A DNA stretch of 64,000 bases. It comes from a bacterium. Its GTDB lineage: Bacteria; Planctomycetota; SZUA-567. The notes under the pieces were generated by a model. It was not told the origin of the DNA. It saw only the letters and a program-made list of their open reading frames with translations, and did not search any database. Shown one piece after another: positions 1 through 8,230 of the stretch. A program made the position numbers and the translations under genes. Position 1 is the first letter of the stretch. The number at the start of each line of letters is the position of its first letter. The stretch spans positions 1 to 64,000 of the forward strand of contig QKCJ01000024.1 in the NCBI GenBank assembly GCA_003245715.1, given 5' to 3'.

Positions 1-1009
1 CTTCATACTCAACAACATAAACAGAAGTGTCATCTGAAATATACTTTGATATTAACTCGTTTAAATGAGTATCAAGACCAGAATATCCAAACAGAACAAG
101 GGTTTTACTTTCTTTTATAGATTCTGCAAATTTCTTCCAATAAGTCATCAATAAATTTGATTTTCTAATATTTTGTACTTTATAGTCACTATGAGTAAGG
201 ACAATATGCATACCATGTTGATCAGGACAAAAAACAGAATTAAGTAATTCATTGCGTTTGTACTTTTTAACAGTTTCTCCATCATTGTAAAAAAGTGGTG
301 ATCCATGTAAATGCATATAATAACCAAAACCAAATTGCCTACGTTCTAGATTTTTTGAGCTAAAACCCTTGGTCGTAAATCCGTCCGCAAGAAATGTTTC
401 ATTATATTTCCCAAATGATATTTCCTTGTCAAGAAATGCATCATAGAGAATTGTATCATAATTTAATGTCGCAACATTAACTTTTCGATTACTCGATTTA
501 ATATACACACAAAGATCATCCATAAAATCATTGAACTTTTTAATCTTTTCAAGCAACACTTCATCACACTCAAACTCTTCCCCCTTGTGTTCAGCAATTA
601 ATGATTTTACGATATGTTCACCTTTTGCTGAATTAAGAACTAAGCTTCTTCGAGCTAATTGCTTTGCAATTAAAAAATTAAATTTATTTAAAAGTTCTGG
701 AATTTTTTTACCTTCAGTGGTTAACCATTCCCCCCTCCCAACATTTTGAATTAAATTGAATGTATTAACAATTTCTTGAATTTTTTTTAAATCTGGCTCT
801 GAAAATAAGTTTTTAGACTTAGTATCCTCACCATCAGAAATATTATAACTATTAACGAAATCGCTAATAATTCTTTCTTCATCTTCTTCTAGCCAATCAC
901 AATATTCCTTTGCATCTTTGATTGCATTATGCAATCGAAAATGCATGTCATCAACAGCCATACCCAAGCCATTGCCAATTATAATTGTGATATGATCTCT
1001 GTCGCTCAT
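1..1009 (-). CDS. SIR2-like domain protein, C-terminus cut by window edge
   Basis: An open frame runs from an ATG at 1009 to the left window edge without a stop (336 codons). Residues 9-14 read IIIGNG, like the nucleotide-binding start of SIR2-family folds. LNYD at about 182, HLHGS at about 233 and LFGYSGLD at about 306 match the order of motifs in bacterial SIR2_2-type proteins, which bind NAD and often act as NAD-depleting effectors in anti-phage systems. The start has AAAGGGCAGGA just upstream. It is the last visible gene of the phage early operon, 63 bp after a small hypothetical gene. Its DNA is very AT-rich (about 22-32% GC in two lines I counted) compared with the replication genes, which suggests acquired cargo. 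The SIR2 assignment rests on motifs read by eye; a role in defence or in superinfection exclusion is inferred. Confidence 0.72.
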   Translation of the reverse strand, partial: MSDRDHITIIIGNGLGMAVDDMHFRLHNAIKDAKEYCDWLEEDEERIISDFVNSYNISDGEDTKSKNLFSEPDLKKIQEIVNTFNLIQNVGRGEWLTTEGKKIPELLNKFNFLIAKQLARRSLVLNSAKGEHIVKSLIAEHKGEEFECDEVLLEKIKKFNDFMDDLCVYIKSSNRKVNVATLNYDTILYDAFLDKEISFGKYNETFLADGFTTKGFSSKNLERRQFGFGYYMHLHGSPLFYNDGETVKKYKRNELLNSVFCPDQHGMHIVLTHSDYKVQNIRKSNLLMTYWKKFAESIKESKTLVLFGYSGLDTHLNELISKYISDDTSVYVVEYE

Positions 1010-1072
1010 TCCTGCCCTTTCGTTTGACACAACGTATTCAATATTGATCGACAAAAATCCAGCTTTATATAA

Positions 1073-1288
1073 CTAAAAGTTAACAACTATTTTTAGTTGC
1101 TCAAATTTTTCGCGCCTTTCATCCCCATGCGGCAAGCCCGATACATATTCTGTAAGTCGATCAAACATATTTGCGTTGAGCCGCCGAAAGACTGTATCGA
1201 GTATAGTCACTTCCTTGGCCCACATCTGCGGTTCAGTGGTCGCCCAGAATTCAAGGCCTTGGGAAATATAGATTACGTTATCGTTCAT
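1073..1288 (-). CDS. Small hypothetical phage protein (71 aa)
   Basis: A 71-residue frame whose start lies inside the last codons of the upstream glutaredoxin-like gene (11-bp overlap), as expected for translational coupling in a compact phage operon. The protein is soluble and charged, with no transmembrane segment and no motif I recognise. Base composition is intermediate between the AT-rich SIR2 gene downstream and the replication genes. The overlap and the lack of any other frame here make it a plausible gene, but the function is unknown. Confidence 0.5.
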   Translation of the reverse strand: MNDNVIYISQGLEFWATTEPQMWAKEVTILDTVFRRLNANMFDRLTEYVSGLPHGDERREKFEQLKIVVNF

Positions 1289-1748
1289 TATTCATTACCA
1301 TTTTCGATAAATAATTCCTTTTGAAGCTGTCAGAGTCCATTGCCATATTCTTATACCAGACAACAGGCAGGCCCATATTATTTAAGCTAAGTTCTGCGTT
1401 AATGTCACTGTGATTTGGGTGACAGTAGATAAAGCGATAAGACATTTCGATATACTTGACACCATGATTATTACACCACTGTTTCAGCATTTCACACTCT
1501 GGGCAATCCGGCCATTCGGGGTGTTCACCAATAGTGAAGATAACTGTCAGCGAAGTATCACTCATTACGTATTTGGCATCGATTTCATCAACAGCTTGCT
1601 TAACATCGCTTCTATTCCAACAATCAACTTTGTCATATGGTTGAATCTGGTTCTCCTTCATAATATCATGATTATTTCCAGAATCGAAACCATCATAATA
1701 AGCTAGTTTTACAAGTTGTTTCACTCGTTTAATTTCTTCATCTGTCAT
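1278..1748 (-). CDS. Glutaredoxin/thioredoxin-fold phage protein
   Basis: A 156-aa protein. The central part (residues about 68-130) looks like a glutaredoxin or NrdH-type fold: a beta strand VIFTIG, then a CPEC redox motif at the start of a helix, and later GLPVVWY, which has the cis-proline expected in the fold. The N-terminal 65 residues are helical and charged and match nothing I know. Phage glutaredoxins usually reduce a ribonucleotide reductase; none is in the window, so the partner is unknown. It lies 12 bp downstream of the primase-helicase gene in the same operon and overlaps the next small gene. Confidence 0.6.
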   Translation of the reverse strand: MTDEEIKRVKQLVKLAYYDGFDSGNNHDIMKENQIQPYDKVDCWNRSDVKQAVDEIDAKYVMSDTSLTVIFTIGEHPEWPDCPECEMLKQWCNNHGVKYIEMSYRFIYCHPNHSDINAELSLNNMGLPVVWYKNMAMDSDSFKRNYLSKMVMNNER

Positions 1749-1760
1749 TATAATTTTCCT

Positions 1761-4049
1761 TTATTGTTTAATTCGATAATAAGTTTTCTTCTTGCCTTCT
1801 ACTATTACACTCTCAATTTGCTCACCTTCAATTAAAGCATAAATGATTTCGTCACGTACCCTTCCTGTCAAAAACTGAGTCTTACGTGTAAGTAGACTTT
1901 TATTTATTGGTTTCCTATGGTCACGAATGATCTGCAAGATCTTCTGGTGATTGCGTTCGACATCGTTCTCGGCAACATTATTTTTTACTTCTTCTATCAT
2001 GTACTCTGTAAGAAGCATAGATAATTCACACCCCCATTTAGCAGATTCAAGTGTGACCTTCGGGCAAAGATAGTTCTGGCAACATGCGTGAATCAAAGAA
2101 ATACGCTGTCCTTTTTCGATGGCACGTGTCCATAATGTTGCTAAAGGTTCACCTACCTTGCGCCCAAGTTGACGGGCGTGTTTGCGCATTGAACGGTAAT
2201 ACTCAGCGACACCTTCACCATATGGAACATTGATAAGCGTTGGATTAAGATCCTGCGCAATACCACCAAGTATTCCTTGACCTACATATTTATTCTGTAT
2301 TTCATTAAGAACTGACACAAGATTTTCAGGGATATAGTCACTATTACCATCTTGATCTTTAGGATTGCTACGCCCATTAATAATGAGAACACGAGCAAGA
2401 AAACCATTGGAAATATTTTCCTTCGGCATTTTATCATAAAGCGAATCAGCCACTGTGCAGCCATAAATTCCTAAACATGGCTGCACAATATCGTCTATGG
2501 AATAACCAGCTGCAGCTTGTGGAGTATAAACACTGTTTGAGCATGAATACATTTCCATCAAGTTCTTTACTATTTCTGCTAAATGTGGATTACTTTTGCC
2601 AGCCATATTAACGCCACGTAAATACAAACCAGCTTCATCAATAAGAGACAATATCCTTGGCCGTTCACTGAGAGTTTTAATCAATGCACTACCAGATCGA
2701 AAACCAGAAGGCCCTAAAATATTCTTCATTTCTGATATGGGTAATATTTTTTGAATAGCTTCAAGCGCCCTGTTTTTACCACCGCCACTAGGCGCAGTAC
2801 CAAAGATATACAAATTTGTTCGGCAACCCTGTTCATCTTTATAAAGCCGACCAAAGACAACACCAAAGAAAGCAAGTGCAGCCCCCAATGATAATTCTGG
2901 TTGCAAACACCATGCTCCTTGATCCATATAGTCACACATTTGACTGAGCAATCCACCCGCATTTAAGAATGGGCGCATTCTTTTTAAGAATTCTTTTTCA
3001 GAATAAATACCTGGTGTATGTACTGGTGCTTCCACTTCCTGAACTGTCACTGTCGGCAAGGGGATATCAATTTCCTCGACGATCTTGTTGCCGGAATCTT
3101 TCTTGTGATACTTTACGGCGTTGTTAATGATCTTCTGCAGTTCCGGGTATCCATACTTCGGGTCATTCTGTATCGGCGGGTTATTGCTCATTAGATCCCA
3201 GCCGGTCAGAATCGTCAGTGCCTGCTGGTTATCCAGCTGATAATCATTGACCAGGACCGCCGCCACCCGGAAGGCTGTATTGGTGCGGCCGCCTTCGTTG
3301 CTGCCCTCGATGCTGGCAACATACTTCTTTGCCCGGCTGATTGTATCATCATCCTGACTAATTGGTGCGACCGGAGCGCCCGGTGCGACCGGCGTTACTG
3401 TTGGCGATGGCTGAGTCTCCCACGGCTTGATATTTACTGCCGGTTGTACGACTGGAGTTGAAACTTCCGGCAAAAAAGAGAGAAGTTCATCCAGTGAGTA
3501 CGGGCTTTCATGGTCAGCGAAGATAATTCCTGACTCGGCAATTGGCGGTTTATGATTGGTGAAACCCGGAAGGCGCAGAATTCTTGCAGGGTCCTTGACT
3601 GATTTGTCACAATCAAAAGCCTGAATGATCCGGGTAACGCACTCGCAGATCCGTTCCTTTGTTTCCCATTTATCCAGCTTCCAGAATAAATGCGCACCAT
3701 GACCGGTGTTGACAGCCATTGACGGTGGCGGGAATTCCTGCCTGCCGGTTCGTTCAATCGCTTCTTCTGGTGTCATATGGTCAAAGTCTGCCCAGACAAC
3801 ACGACCGCCTTCGACGTCTTCTGCCCTGCCCCCTTCTTTAATTCTCGGCAGAACCCCAGCGTAGATATTGGCGACACGGTTCTCAGCAATCAGCCGTTGA
3901 ACCCGGTCGGGGTGCGTAATATCTTTGGCCAGAATCCATTCACGTTTACCCATGCCTGCCGGAAGTGGCCGGATCTCGATCAGATCATTCTCTGACCAGA
4001 CAACTTTGGCATAAGCTGCAAGCTCACTTGTTACTTCACCCCCGTTCAT
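1761..4049 (-). CDS. Phage primase-helicase: AEP-like primase + DUF3987 helicase
   Basis: A 762-aa replication protein. The N-terminal part has the three signatures of archaeo-eukaryotic-type primases of plasmids and phages: acidic pair ADFDH (D88, D90), NTGHGAH (about 114-120) and RILRLPG (about 156-162). A PriCT-like helical segment follows at about 235-315. Residues from about 350 resemble DUF3987 helicases, with Walker A GTAPSGGGK at about 417-425. The likely role is primer synthesis and unwinding at the element's origin. It starts 29 bp after the SF2 helicase gene. Base composition changes sharply inside the gene: lines coding for residues 215-290 reach 63-67% GC, while most of the DUF3987 part is about 37-47%. 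The step falls at the domain boundary near 3000, suggesting domain shuffling. Confidence 0.8.
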   Translation of the reverse strand: MNGGEVTSELAAYAKVVWSENDLIEIRPLPAGMGKREWILAKDITHPDRVQRLIAENRVANIYAGVLPRIKEGGRAEDVEGGRVVWADFDHMTPEEAIERTGRQEFPPPSMAVNTGHGAHLFWKLDKWETKERICECVTRIIQAFDCDKSVKDPARILRLPGFTNHKPPIAESGIIFADHESPYSLDELLSFLPEVSTPVVQPAVNIKPWETQPSPTVTPVAPGAPVAPISQDDDTISRAKKYVASIEGSNEGGRTNTAFRVAAVLVNDYQLDNQQALTILTGWDLMSNNPPIQNDPKYGYPELQKIINNAVKYHKKDSGNKIVEEIDIPLPTVTVQEVEAPVHTPGIYSEKEFLKRMRPFLNAGGLLSQMCDYMDQGAWCLQPELSLGAALAFFGVVFGRLYKDEQGCRTNLYIFGTAPSGGGKNRALEAIQKILPISEMKNILGPSGFRSGSALIKTLSERPRILSLIDEAGLYLRGVNMAGKSNPHLAEIVKNLMEMYSCSNSVYTPQAAAGYSIDDIVQPCLGIYGCTVADSLYDKMPKENISNGFLARVLIINGRSNPKDQDGNSDYIPENLVSVLNEIQNKYVGQGILGGIAQDLNPTLINVPYGEGVAEYYRSMRKHARQLGRKVGEPLATLWTRAIEKGQRISLIHACCQNYLCPKVTLESAKWGCELSMLLTEYMIEEVKNNVAENDVERNHQKILQIIRDHRKPINKSLLTRKTQFLTGRVRDEIIYALIEGEQIESVIVEGKKKTYYRIKQ

Positions 4050-4078
4050 ACATTCCCTTCAATTACGAATTGTTCAAT

Positions 4079-6280
4079 TTAAAATGGTATATCATCCTGG
4101 TTAAACCAGTCGATTAGATTGGTGCCTTCACCGATTCCCGCTTCTTCAGCCATGACCTGACGCTCGATATCAGCGGCGGCAAGTTTCTCGTCGATTTCTT
4201 CGTGGCTTAACATCGGACCGAATTCATAGCCAATGATCTCAGGGAAGTTCTTTCCCGCTTCTTCACGGACTGTGATCTTCTTGACCTGCCTGAATACCCC
4301 AGCGTCGGCAAGCTCAATCGCTTCCATTACAGTGGATGGGCATTCCAAAGGACACATTTCTACCCACCAGTTTTCTGCCTGCTGTCTGGCAAAGCCCTGA
4401 TGCTCGATGCACACCCACTTACGGTATACTTCCATGCTCATGCCGCCGGTTCTGAACTCCACGCGCAATGTCGGCGGTACTTCTGGATCATCTTCAAAGC
4501 CACGCTTGCGGTGCATGAAACATCTTGTTTCAGCGATAACGACGTCATAGGTGTTGATCTCCCCAGAGACGACGCCCTTATTTCCGGCGATATGATTATG
4601 CAGAATGGTATCAGCTGCAAACTCATGGTTGCATTCCGGGCAAAGCTTGTAACCGGCGAAGACAATTTCGTGACAGTTCGGGCATTCCTTGGTGGCTGCT
4701 TCTCCATCACCGTCAGACTGCTTACCCTTTGGCGGCCGGATCATATCAATCGGGCCATGCGTTGCTACGTTCTCACCATAGTCAAGGACCAGGCAATCCT
4801 TCTTACCCTCGCAGATCCGCAGGCCACGACCAACCATCTGATAATAAAGACCAGGCGAAAGGGTTGAGCGAAGCAAGGCCACACAGTCAACATTAGGCGC
4901 GTCAAAGCCGGTGGTCAGTACATTGACATTGGAGAGGTATTGCAACTTCCCTTCTTTAAATGCTAAAAGAATTTTCGCACGTTCATCTTTGGGTGTATCT
5001 CCGCAGACAAATCCGCAGGAATATCCGGCTTCAATGATTGCTTCCTGAATTTTTTTACCGTGATCCACGCTTGCACCAAAGATCAGGGTTGACTTTCTGC
5101 CTTGCGTTACAGTCATGCGCAGGATTTCGTCGATAGCCGCCAGCATGATCTCGTCAAACTTGGCTGCCATTTCACTGCTGACGTATTCCCCACCACGGAC
5201 TGAGACATTAGCCATGTCAGCGTGTTCACAACCACGTTTTGTTTTGAGTGGTGAAAGATACCCCTGCAGGATCAGCTGTTTGAGTGGAGCTTCATAAACT
5301 TTATCCGTGAAAATATCATCCTTGCCGCCGTAAATGATACCGGAATCCAGTCGGTAAGGCGTCGCAGTCAAGCCGATAACAACAGCATTAGGATTCGCAA
5401 TAAGAATATCCGTCAAAAACTTGCGGTACATGGTCGCGTCTTTGCTGGAAATTAAATGACATTCGTCTACGATAATAATATTGAACGGGTTTGGATTGCA
5501 GAGTTTGAACGCCTTCTTATAAACTGACTGAATACCGGCAACAACAACAGGGTTATCCGTATTACGACGATTCATTCCAGCAGAATACAGACCGACGGTA
5601 GGATTGTTAATCGGGCCTGCAGGCAGGAAGTGAGCCAGTTTGTCGGCAGCCTGCTCAAGAAGTTCCTTGACGTGAGCAAGCACACACACCCGGCCGCCCC
5701 ATTTGGTAACCACATCACTGCAGATCTGCGAGAGTAATGGTGTCTTACCGCTATTATGATGAACTAAAGACTGTTCATCAAGATAAAGATGGTCGCCGTC
5801 CAGAGTGAAGCCATAGAAATCACCAACCCCGACAGGCTTAATATCAAATATGTATTCATGTCGATATGTTTTACGTTCAAGAAATTTCTTTTGCATGAAA
5901 AATTTACAATTTAGTTTTTTCATTGCTTCATATACAAACTTAACGTCTAGATTCTTCATAGAGTAATTCAGGGTCACATGAAGAATATGATCTTGATTGA
6001 CAATAAAACTATGATCTTCGAGAAACACCTCATACATATGGTGACGTCCGCGGCAAAGCTGCAATACATTACGCGGGTTTCCGTCGGCTCCCATCAACAT
6101 ATCACCAACAACAATGTCTTCAACATTTTTAATGTTGCCATTGAACATCATTATGCCATACCCTTTAGCATGACAACCCGTTGGCAGAACCGCGCAGGGG
6201 TGGCCGCCTTTGGTCTTGCGCATATAAGCGTAGATCGCGTCCAGCGCTTCCTGTTGGTACCATCGCAATGAGAAAGCCAT
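4079..6280 (-). CDS. SF2 DEAD/DEAH helicase interrupted by a mini-intein in the P-loop
   Basis: A 733-aa precursor. Without the intein the protein is about 592 aa with superfamily 2 motifs: Walker A PTG/SGKT (split by the intein), DECH in IIIVDECHLIS, GLTATPYR, and motif VI QMVGRGLR. A C-terminal CPNC...CPEC zinc site follows. Such helicases sit in phage replication modules beside RusA and Sak4-like recombinases and probably unwind DNA during replication or recombination. The start codon follows GGGGGTAAT and directly abuts the stop of the 58-aa gene. The enzyme needs protein splicing to have a P-loop at all, so splicing is presumably active. Host exteins are GC-rich (one flanking line is 63% GC) while the intein is as low as 22%. 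Confidence 0.88.
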   Translation of the reverse strand: MAFSLRWYQQEALDAIYAYMRKTKGGHPCAVLPTGCHAKGYGIMMFNGNIKNVEDIVVGDMLMGADGNPRNVLQLCRGRHHMYEVFLEDHSFIVNQDHILHVTLNYSMKNLDVKFVYEAMKKLNCKFFMQKKFLERKTYRHEYIFDIKPVGVGDFYGFTLDGDHLYLDEQSLVHHNSGKTPLLSQICSDVVTKWGGRVCVLAHVKELLEQAADKLAHFLPAGPINNPTVGLYSAGMNRRNTDNPVVVAGIQSVYKKAFKLCNPNPFNIIIVDECHLISSKDATMYRKFLTDILIANPNAVVIGLTATPYRLDSGIIYGGKDDIFTDKVYEAPLKQLILQGYLSPLKTKRGCEHADMANVSVRGGEYVSSEMAAKFDEIMLAAIDEILRMTVTQGRKSTLIFGASVDHGKKIQEAIIEAGYSCGFVCGDTPKDERAKILLAFKEGKLQYLSNVNVLTTGFDAPNVDCVALLRSTLSPGLYYQMVGRGLRICEGKKDCLVLDYGENVATHGPIDMIRPPKGKQSDGDGEAATKECPNCHEIVFAGYKLCPECNHEFAADTILHNHIAGNKGVVSGEINTYDVVIAETRCFMHRKRGFEDDPEVPPTLRVEFRTGGMSMEVYRKWVCIEHQGFARQQAENWWVEMCPLECPSTVMEAIELADAGVFRQVKKITVREEAGKNFPEIIGYEFGPMLSHEEIDEKLAAADIERQVMAEEAGIGEGTNLIDWFNQDDIPF
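5753..6175 (-). other. Mini-intein coding segment (141 residues)
   Basis: In-frame insertion encoding residues 36-176 of the helicase precursor. It begins with Cys (block A, CHAKGYG), has the block B-like stretch NQDHILHV with a conserved His, an F-like block VGVGDFYGFTLDGDHLYL, and ends in VHHN, the usual penultimate His and terminal Asn. The next extein residue is Ser, in SGKT. Removing it restores a canonical PTGSGKT. At 141 residues there is no room for a homing endonuclease. In block B the usual Thr is replaced by Asn. The segment is strongly AT-rich compared with its flanks, consistent with separate ancestry. Confidence 0.92.
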
Positions 6281-6281
6281 A

Positions 6282-6458
6282 TTACCCCCTAACCTCTTTA
6301 CTCTGCAGTATCCGAATACTGGTATTCATAATCCGGTATTGATCGTCAGAACTGATAGCCTTGTCGTCAAAGAATTCTTTTGTCGCACCGTCATGTGGAG
6401 ACATGAAAACAAAATCGTTCAACTCCTTGGCTGTCTTTAAAATTTCAAGTGGTGACAT
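6282..6458 (-). CDS. Small phage protein (58 aa)
   Basis: A 58-residue frame beginning MSPLEILKTAKEL and ending at a TAA whose last base is one base before the helicase ATG (TAATATG). A good ribosome binding site, AAAGGATAAAA, precedes the ATG. The start lies two bases past the stop of the preceding 68-aa gene. The protein is charged and soluble with no recognisable family. Tight packing and the binding site make it very likely translated, and it may couple expression of the helicase. Confidence 0.65.
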   Translation of the reverse strand: MSPLEILKTAKELNDFVFMSPHDGATKEFFDDKAISSDDQYRIMNTSIRILQSKEVRG

Positions 6459-6460
6459 TT

Positions 6461-6667
6461 TTATCCTTTCAGTTGTTTTATTTCAGACGCAAAAGCAAGC
6501 TGGCACTCAGAAGGAAAATATTGAAATGGATTTTTAACAAGTTGATGTTGCTGGTATAGAGCATCAAGCGCCGTTACTGCGTCAACCAAATCAATCTTTT
6601 GCGTAACGTTTTCAACCAACCTTCTTAACGCCAAACTGCTAGCGTTGAACATATTTGAATTTTGCAT
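6461..6667 (-). CDS. Small phage protein (68 aa)
   Basis: A 68-residue frame starting MQNSNMFNASSLALRRL, placed nine bases after the RusA stop and two bases before the next small gene. An AAAGG lies about 12 bases upstream of the ATG, a little far for a strong site. It appears mostly helical and has no motif I recognise. Position in an unbroken chain of minus-strand early genes supports it being real. Confidence 0.55.
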   Translation of the reverse strand: MQNSNMFNASSLALRRLVENVTQKIDLVDAVTALDALYQQHQLVKNPFQYFPSECQLAFASEIKQLKG

Positions 6668-6676
6668 TACAGTTAT

Positions 6677-7093
6677 CTAGCCTTTCAACCAGGCGCCGGC
6701 CTTGGCGACCGTTACGCCTTTATCCATTTGCTGAACCTTGACAACTACCCGCCCCATTCCGTCCGCTGCTTTGTATTTGAATGCCGGATCACAGACGATA
6801 AAGGAATCATCCTCCCAGAAACCGGCCTTACTCAAGGCGTCATACAGCGGCTTGCGGATATTGTCGATATCACGACGACGGGCATCAGGGCAATAGACAT
6901 ACAGCTTGATTGCTATTGCCCCGGTGATCGTCTTGACGCCTGAAGCCATAACCACCCGCGCAACATCTTCAGTAAACTTACGTCCTTCAGCACTCAGCTT
7001 GACCGTTACAAACATCTTTCGGCCTTTTCTGGTGGGAACGTGTCGCCAGTAATGGTTGGCGCTGGGCGGGTATGGCAGTTCAAGCTCAATCAT
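6677..7093 (-). CDS. rusA: RusA-family Holliday junction resolvase
   Basis: A 138-aa protein of typical RusA size. RusA is a phage endonuclease that cuts four-way DNA junctions made during recombination and replication. The N-terminal ELPYPPSANHYW and the central RRRDIDNIRKPLYDAL are the family's most recognisable segments; the aspartates in DIDN belong to the metal site. A further acidic pair, EDDSFI, follows. The ATG overlaps the stop of the preceding gene (ATGA), so the two are coupled. It sits with the Sak4-like ATPase, DUF669 protein and SF2 helicase in a recombination and replication module. Confidence 0.9.
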   Translation of the reverse strand: MIELELPYPPSANHYWRHVPTRKGRKMFVTVKLSAEGRKFTEDVARVVMASGVKTITGAIAIKLYVYCPDARRRDIDNIRKPLYDALSKAGFWEDDSFIVCDPAFKYKAADGMGRVVVKVQQMDKGVTVAKAGAWLKG

Positions 7094-7617
7094 TTGTCGT
7101 CGTCCTCGTCTTCTTCATCTTCGATACCGAGCATATCTTCGGTGTCGTTATGGAAGTCTTCGGGATCATCGTCCTGATCGTCGTCTTCTTCGGCAGCGTC
7201 GGCGTTTTCTTCTTCCAGTTCCTGGTCAAAGAAAAGTTCATCACGCTTGGCAAGCTCAGATTCAGTCATTTGACGTTCTTCCTCAACCTCGCCTGTATCA
7301 AGACGAATAACTTTGACAAGGCCAAGATCATAGTCCTCGATCACTTCACATTCGACATCGCGGAACTCATAACCGTCGCGAATCGTGCGGGTAAGAATCT
7401 GAAGTTCTGCGTCATTGGTTGAGATCTTCCCCTTGATCCGGTCATTGAATGATTTCTTATCAGCTTCAAGATCCTCGTTCTTTTCAAGAAGTGACGCCTG
7501 TTTTTTGGCGTTCTCGCGGTATTCATCATCAGAAAGAATACATTTGAGATTCATATTCTTTTTTCTGGTGATGATGCGGGCTTCTGCTGCGGTTGCTTCT
7601 TCTTCTTCTGGGTGCAT
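7090..7617 (-). CDS. Phage protein with long acidic tail (175 aa)
   Basis: No family recognised. The first 30 residues are rich in Glu, Arg and Lys. The middle (about 25-110) is a compact domain with EVIEDYDLGLVKVIR and an RQMTESEL helix. The last 50 residues are almost entirely Asp and Glu, a tail of the sort seen on proteins that mimic or compete for DNA, or on ssDNA-binding partners. The ATG is preceded by AAAGGA with eight bases of spacing, which supports the long start; a second Met at residue 22 is possible. The gene lies between DUF669 and RusA. Confidence 0.65.
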   Translation of the reverse strand: MHPEEEEATAAEARIITRKKNMNLKCILSDDEYRENAKKQASLLEKNEDLEADKKSFNDRIKGKISTNDAELQILTRTIRDGYEFRDVECEVIEDYDLGLVKVIRLDTGEVEEERQMTESELAKRDELFFDQELEEENADAAEEDDDQDDDPEDFHNDTEDMLGIEDEEDEDDDK

Positions 7618-7663
7618 TGTTTCAATCCTTTATAAAAATGGTTGGTTGATACCCCTCACGCTA

Positions 7664-8158
7664 CTATGCGTAAGGCGGTGTGTTATCCTGCTGCTGGTTA
7701 TTCTGGTTGTTCTGAGCAGGCGGGTTGTTCGGCTGCTGATTGTTGGCCTGACCGACGGGAGCATAATCGGTGATGTTGTTGGTCTTGCCCATCGTGCCGT
7801 CATTCTTTTTGTACTCAGCAACGACGACGGTAATGTTCACCGGGATATTATGAAGCTGTTGTGTGTCCTGAACTGGTGGAATTCCCATTGCCTTGAGCAT
7901 ACAGCCATATTCCTGCTTGGCCATGTTGCGGGCTGCCGTGTTCTGGTGCCAGAGATTAAGATTGGTGGTAATGCTTTGACCAGCATACTCACCCTGCTGA
8001 ATTGTGAATTTCAAAGCGAGAAGTTCCCCGTCATTTTTCTTGGTTTTTCTGCGCTCGCTGCCGGTTACAACGACACGATATACATCATTAGGTACGACTG
8101 AACCAGAAGGCATTTCAGCCCTTACGTTTTCCATGTTTACATCATTCATTTGTGCCAT
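7664..8158 (-). CDS. DUF669-like phage protein, probable ssDNA-binding
   Basis: A 164-aa protein. Residues 20-110 follow the DUF669 pattern: a beta strand with DVYRVVVTGSE, then LALKFTIQQGEYAGQ, then LNLWHQNTAARNMAKQEYG. DUF669 proteins occur in phage recombination operons and are thought to bind single-stranded DNA. The last 40 residues are almost all Gln, Asn and Pro and presumably disordered, like the tails of ssDNA-binding proteins that recruit partners. The start is set by AAGGAGAAAATC directly upstream. It is next to the Sak4-like ATPase, the usual arrangement. Confidence 0.75.
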   Translation of the reverse strand: MAQMNDVNMENVRAEMPSGSVVPNDVYRVVVTGSERRKTKKNDGELLALKFTIQQGEYAGQSITTNLNLWHQNTAARNMAKQEYGCMLKAMGIPPVQDTQQLHNIPVNITVVVAEYKKNDGTMGKTNNITDYAPVGQANNQQPNNPPAQNNQNNQQQDNTPPYA

Positions 8159-8230
8159 GATTTTCTCCTTATGAAAATTGGCGATTAAAAATAGACTTTA
8201 GTTGTCTGTGAAATTAATTACTGTGAAGTG

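Noticed and set aside
7415-8101. Long plus-strand frame opposite DUF669 and the acidic-tail gene
   Set aside because: It mirrors codon bias of the two minus-strand genes, which have good starts and known family signs.
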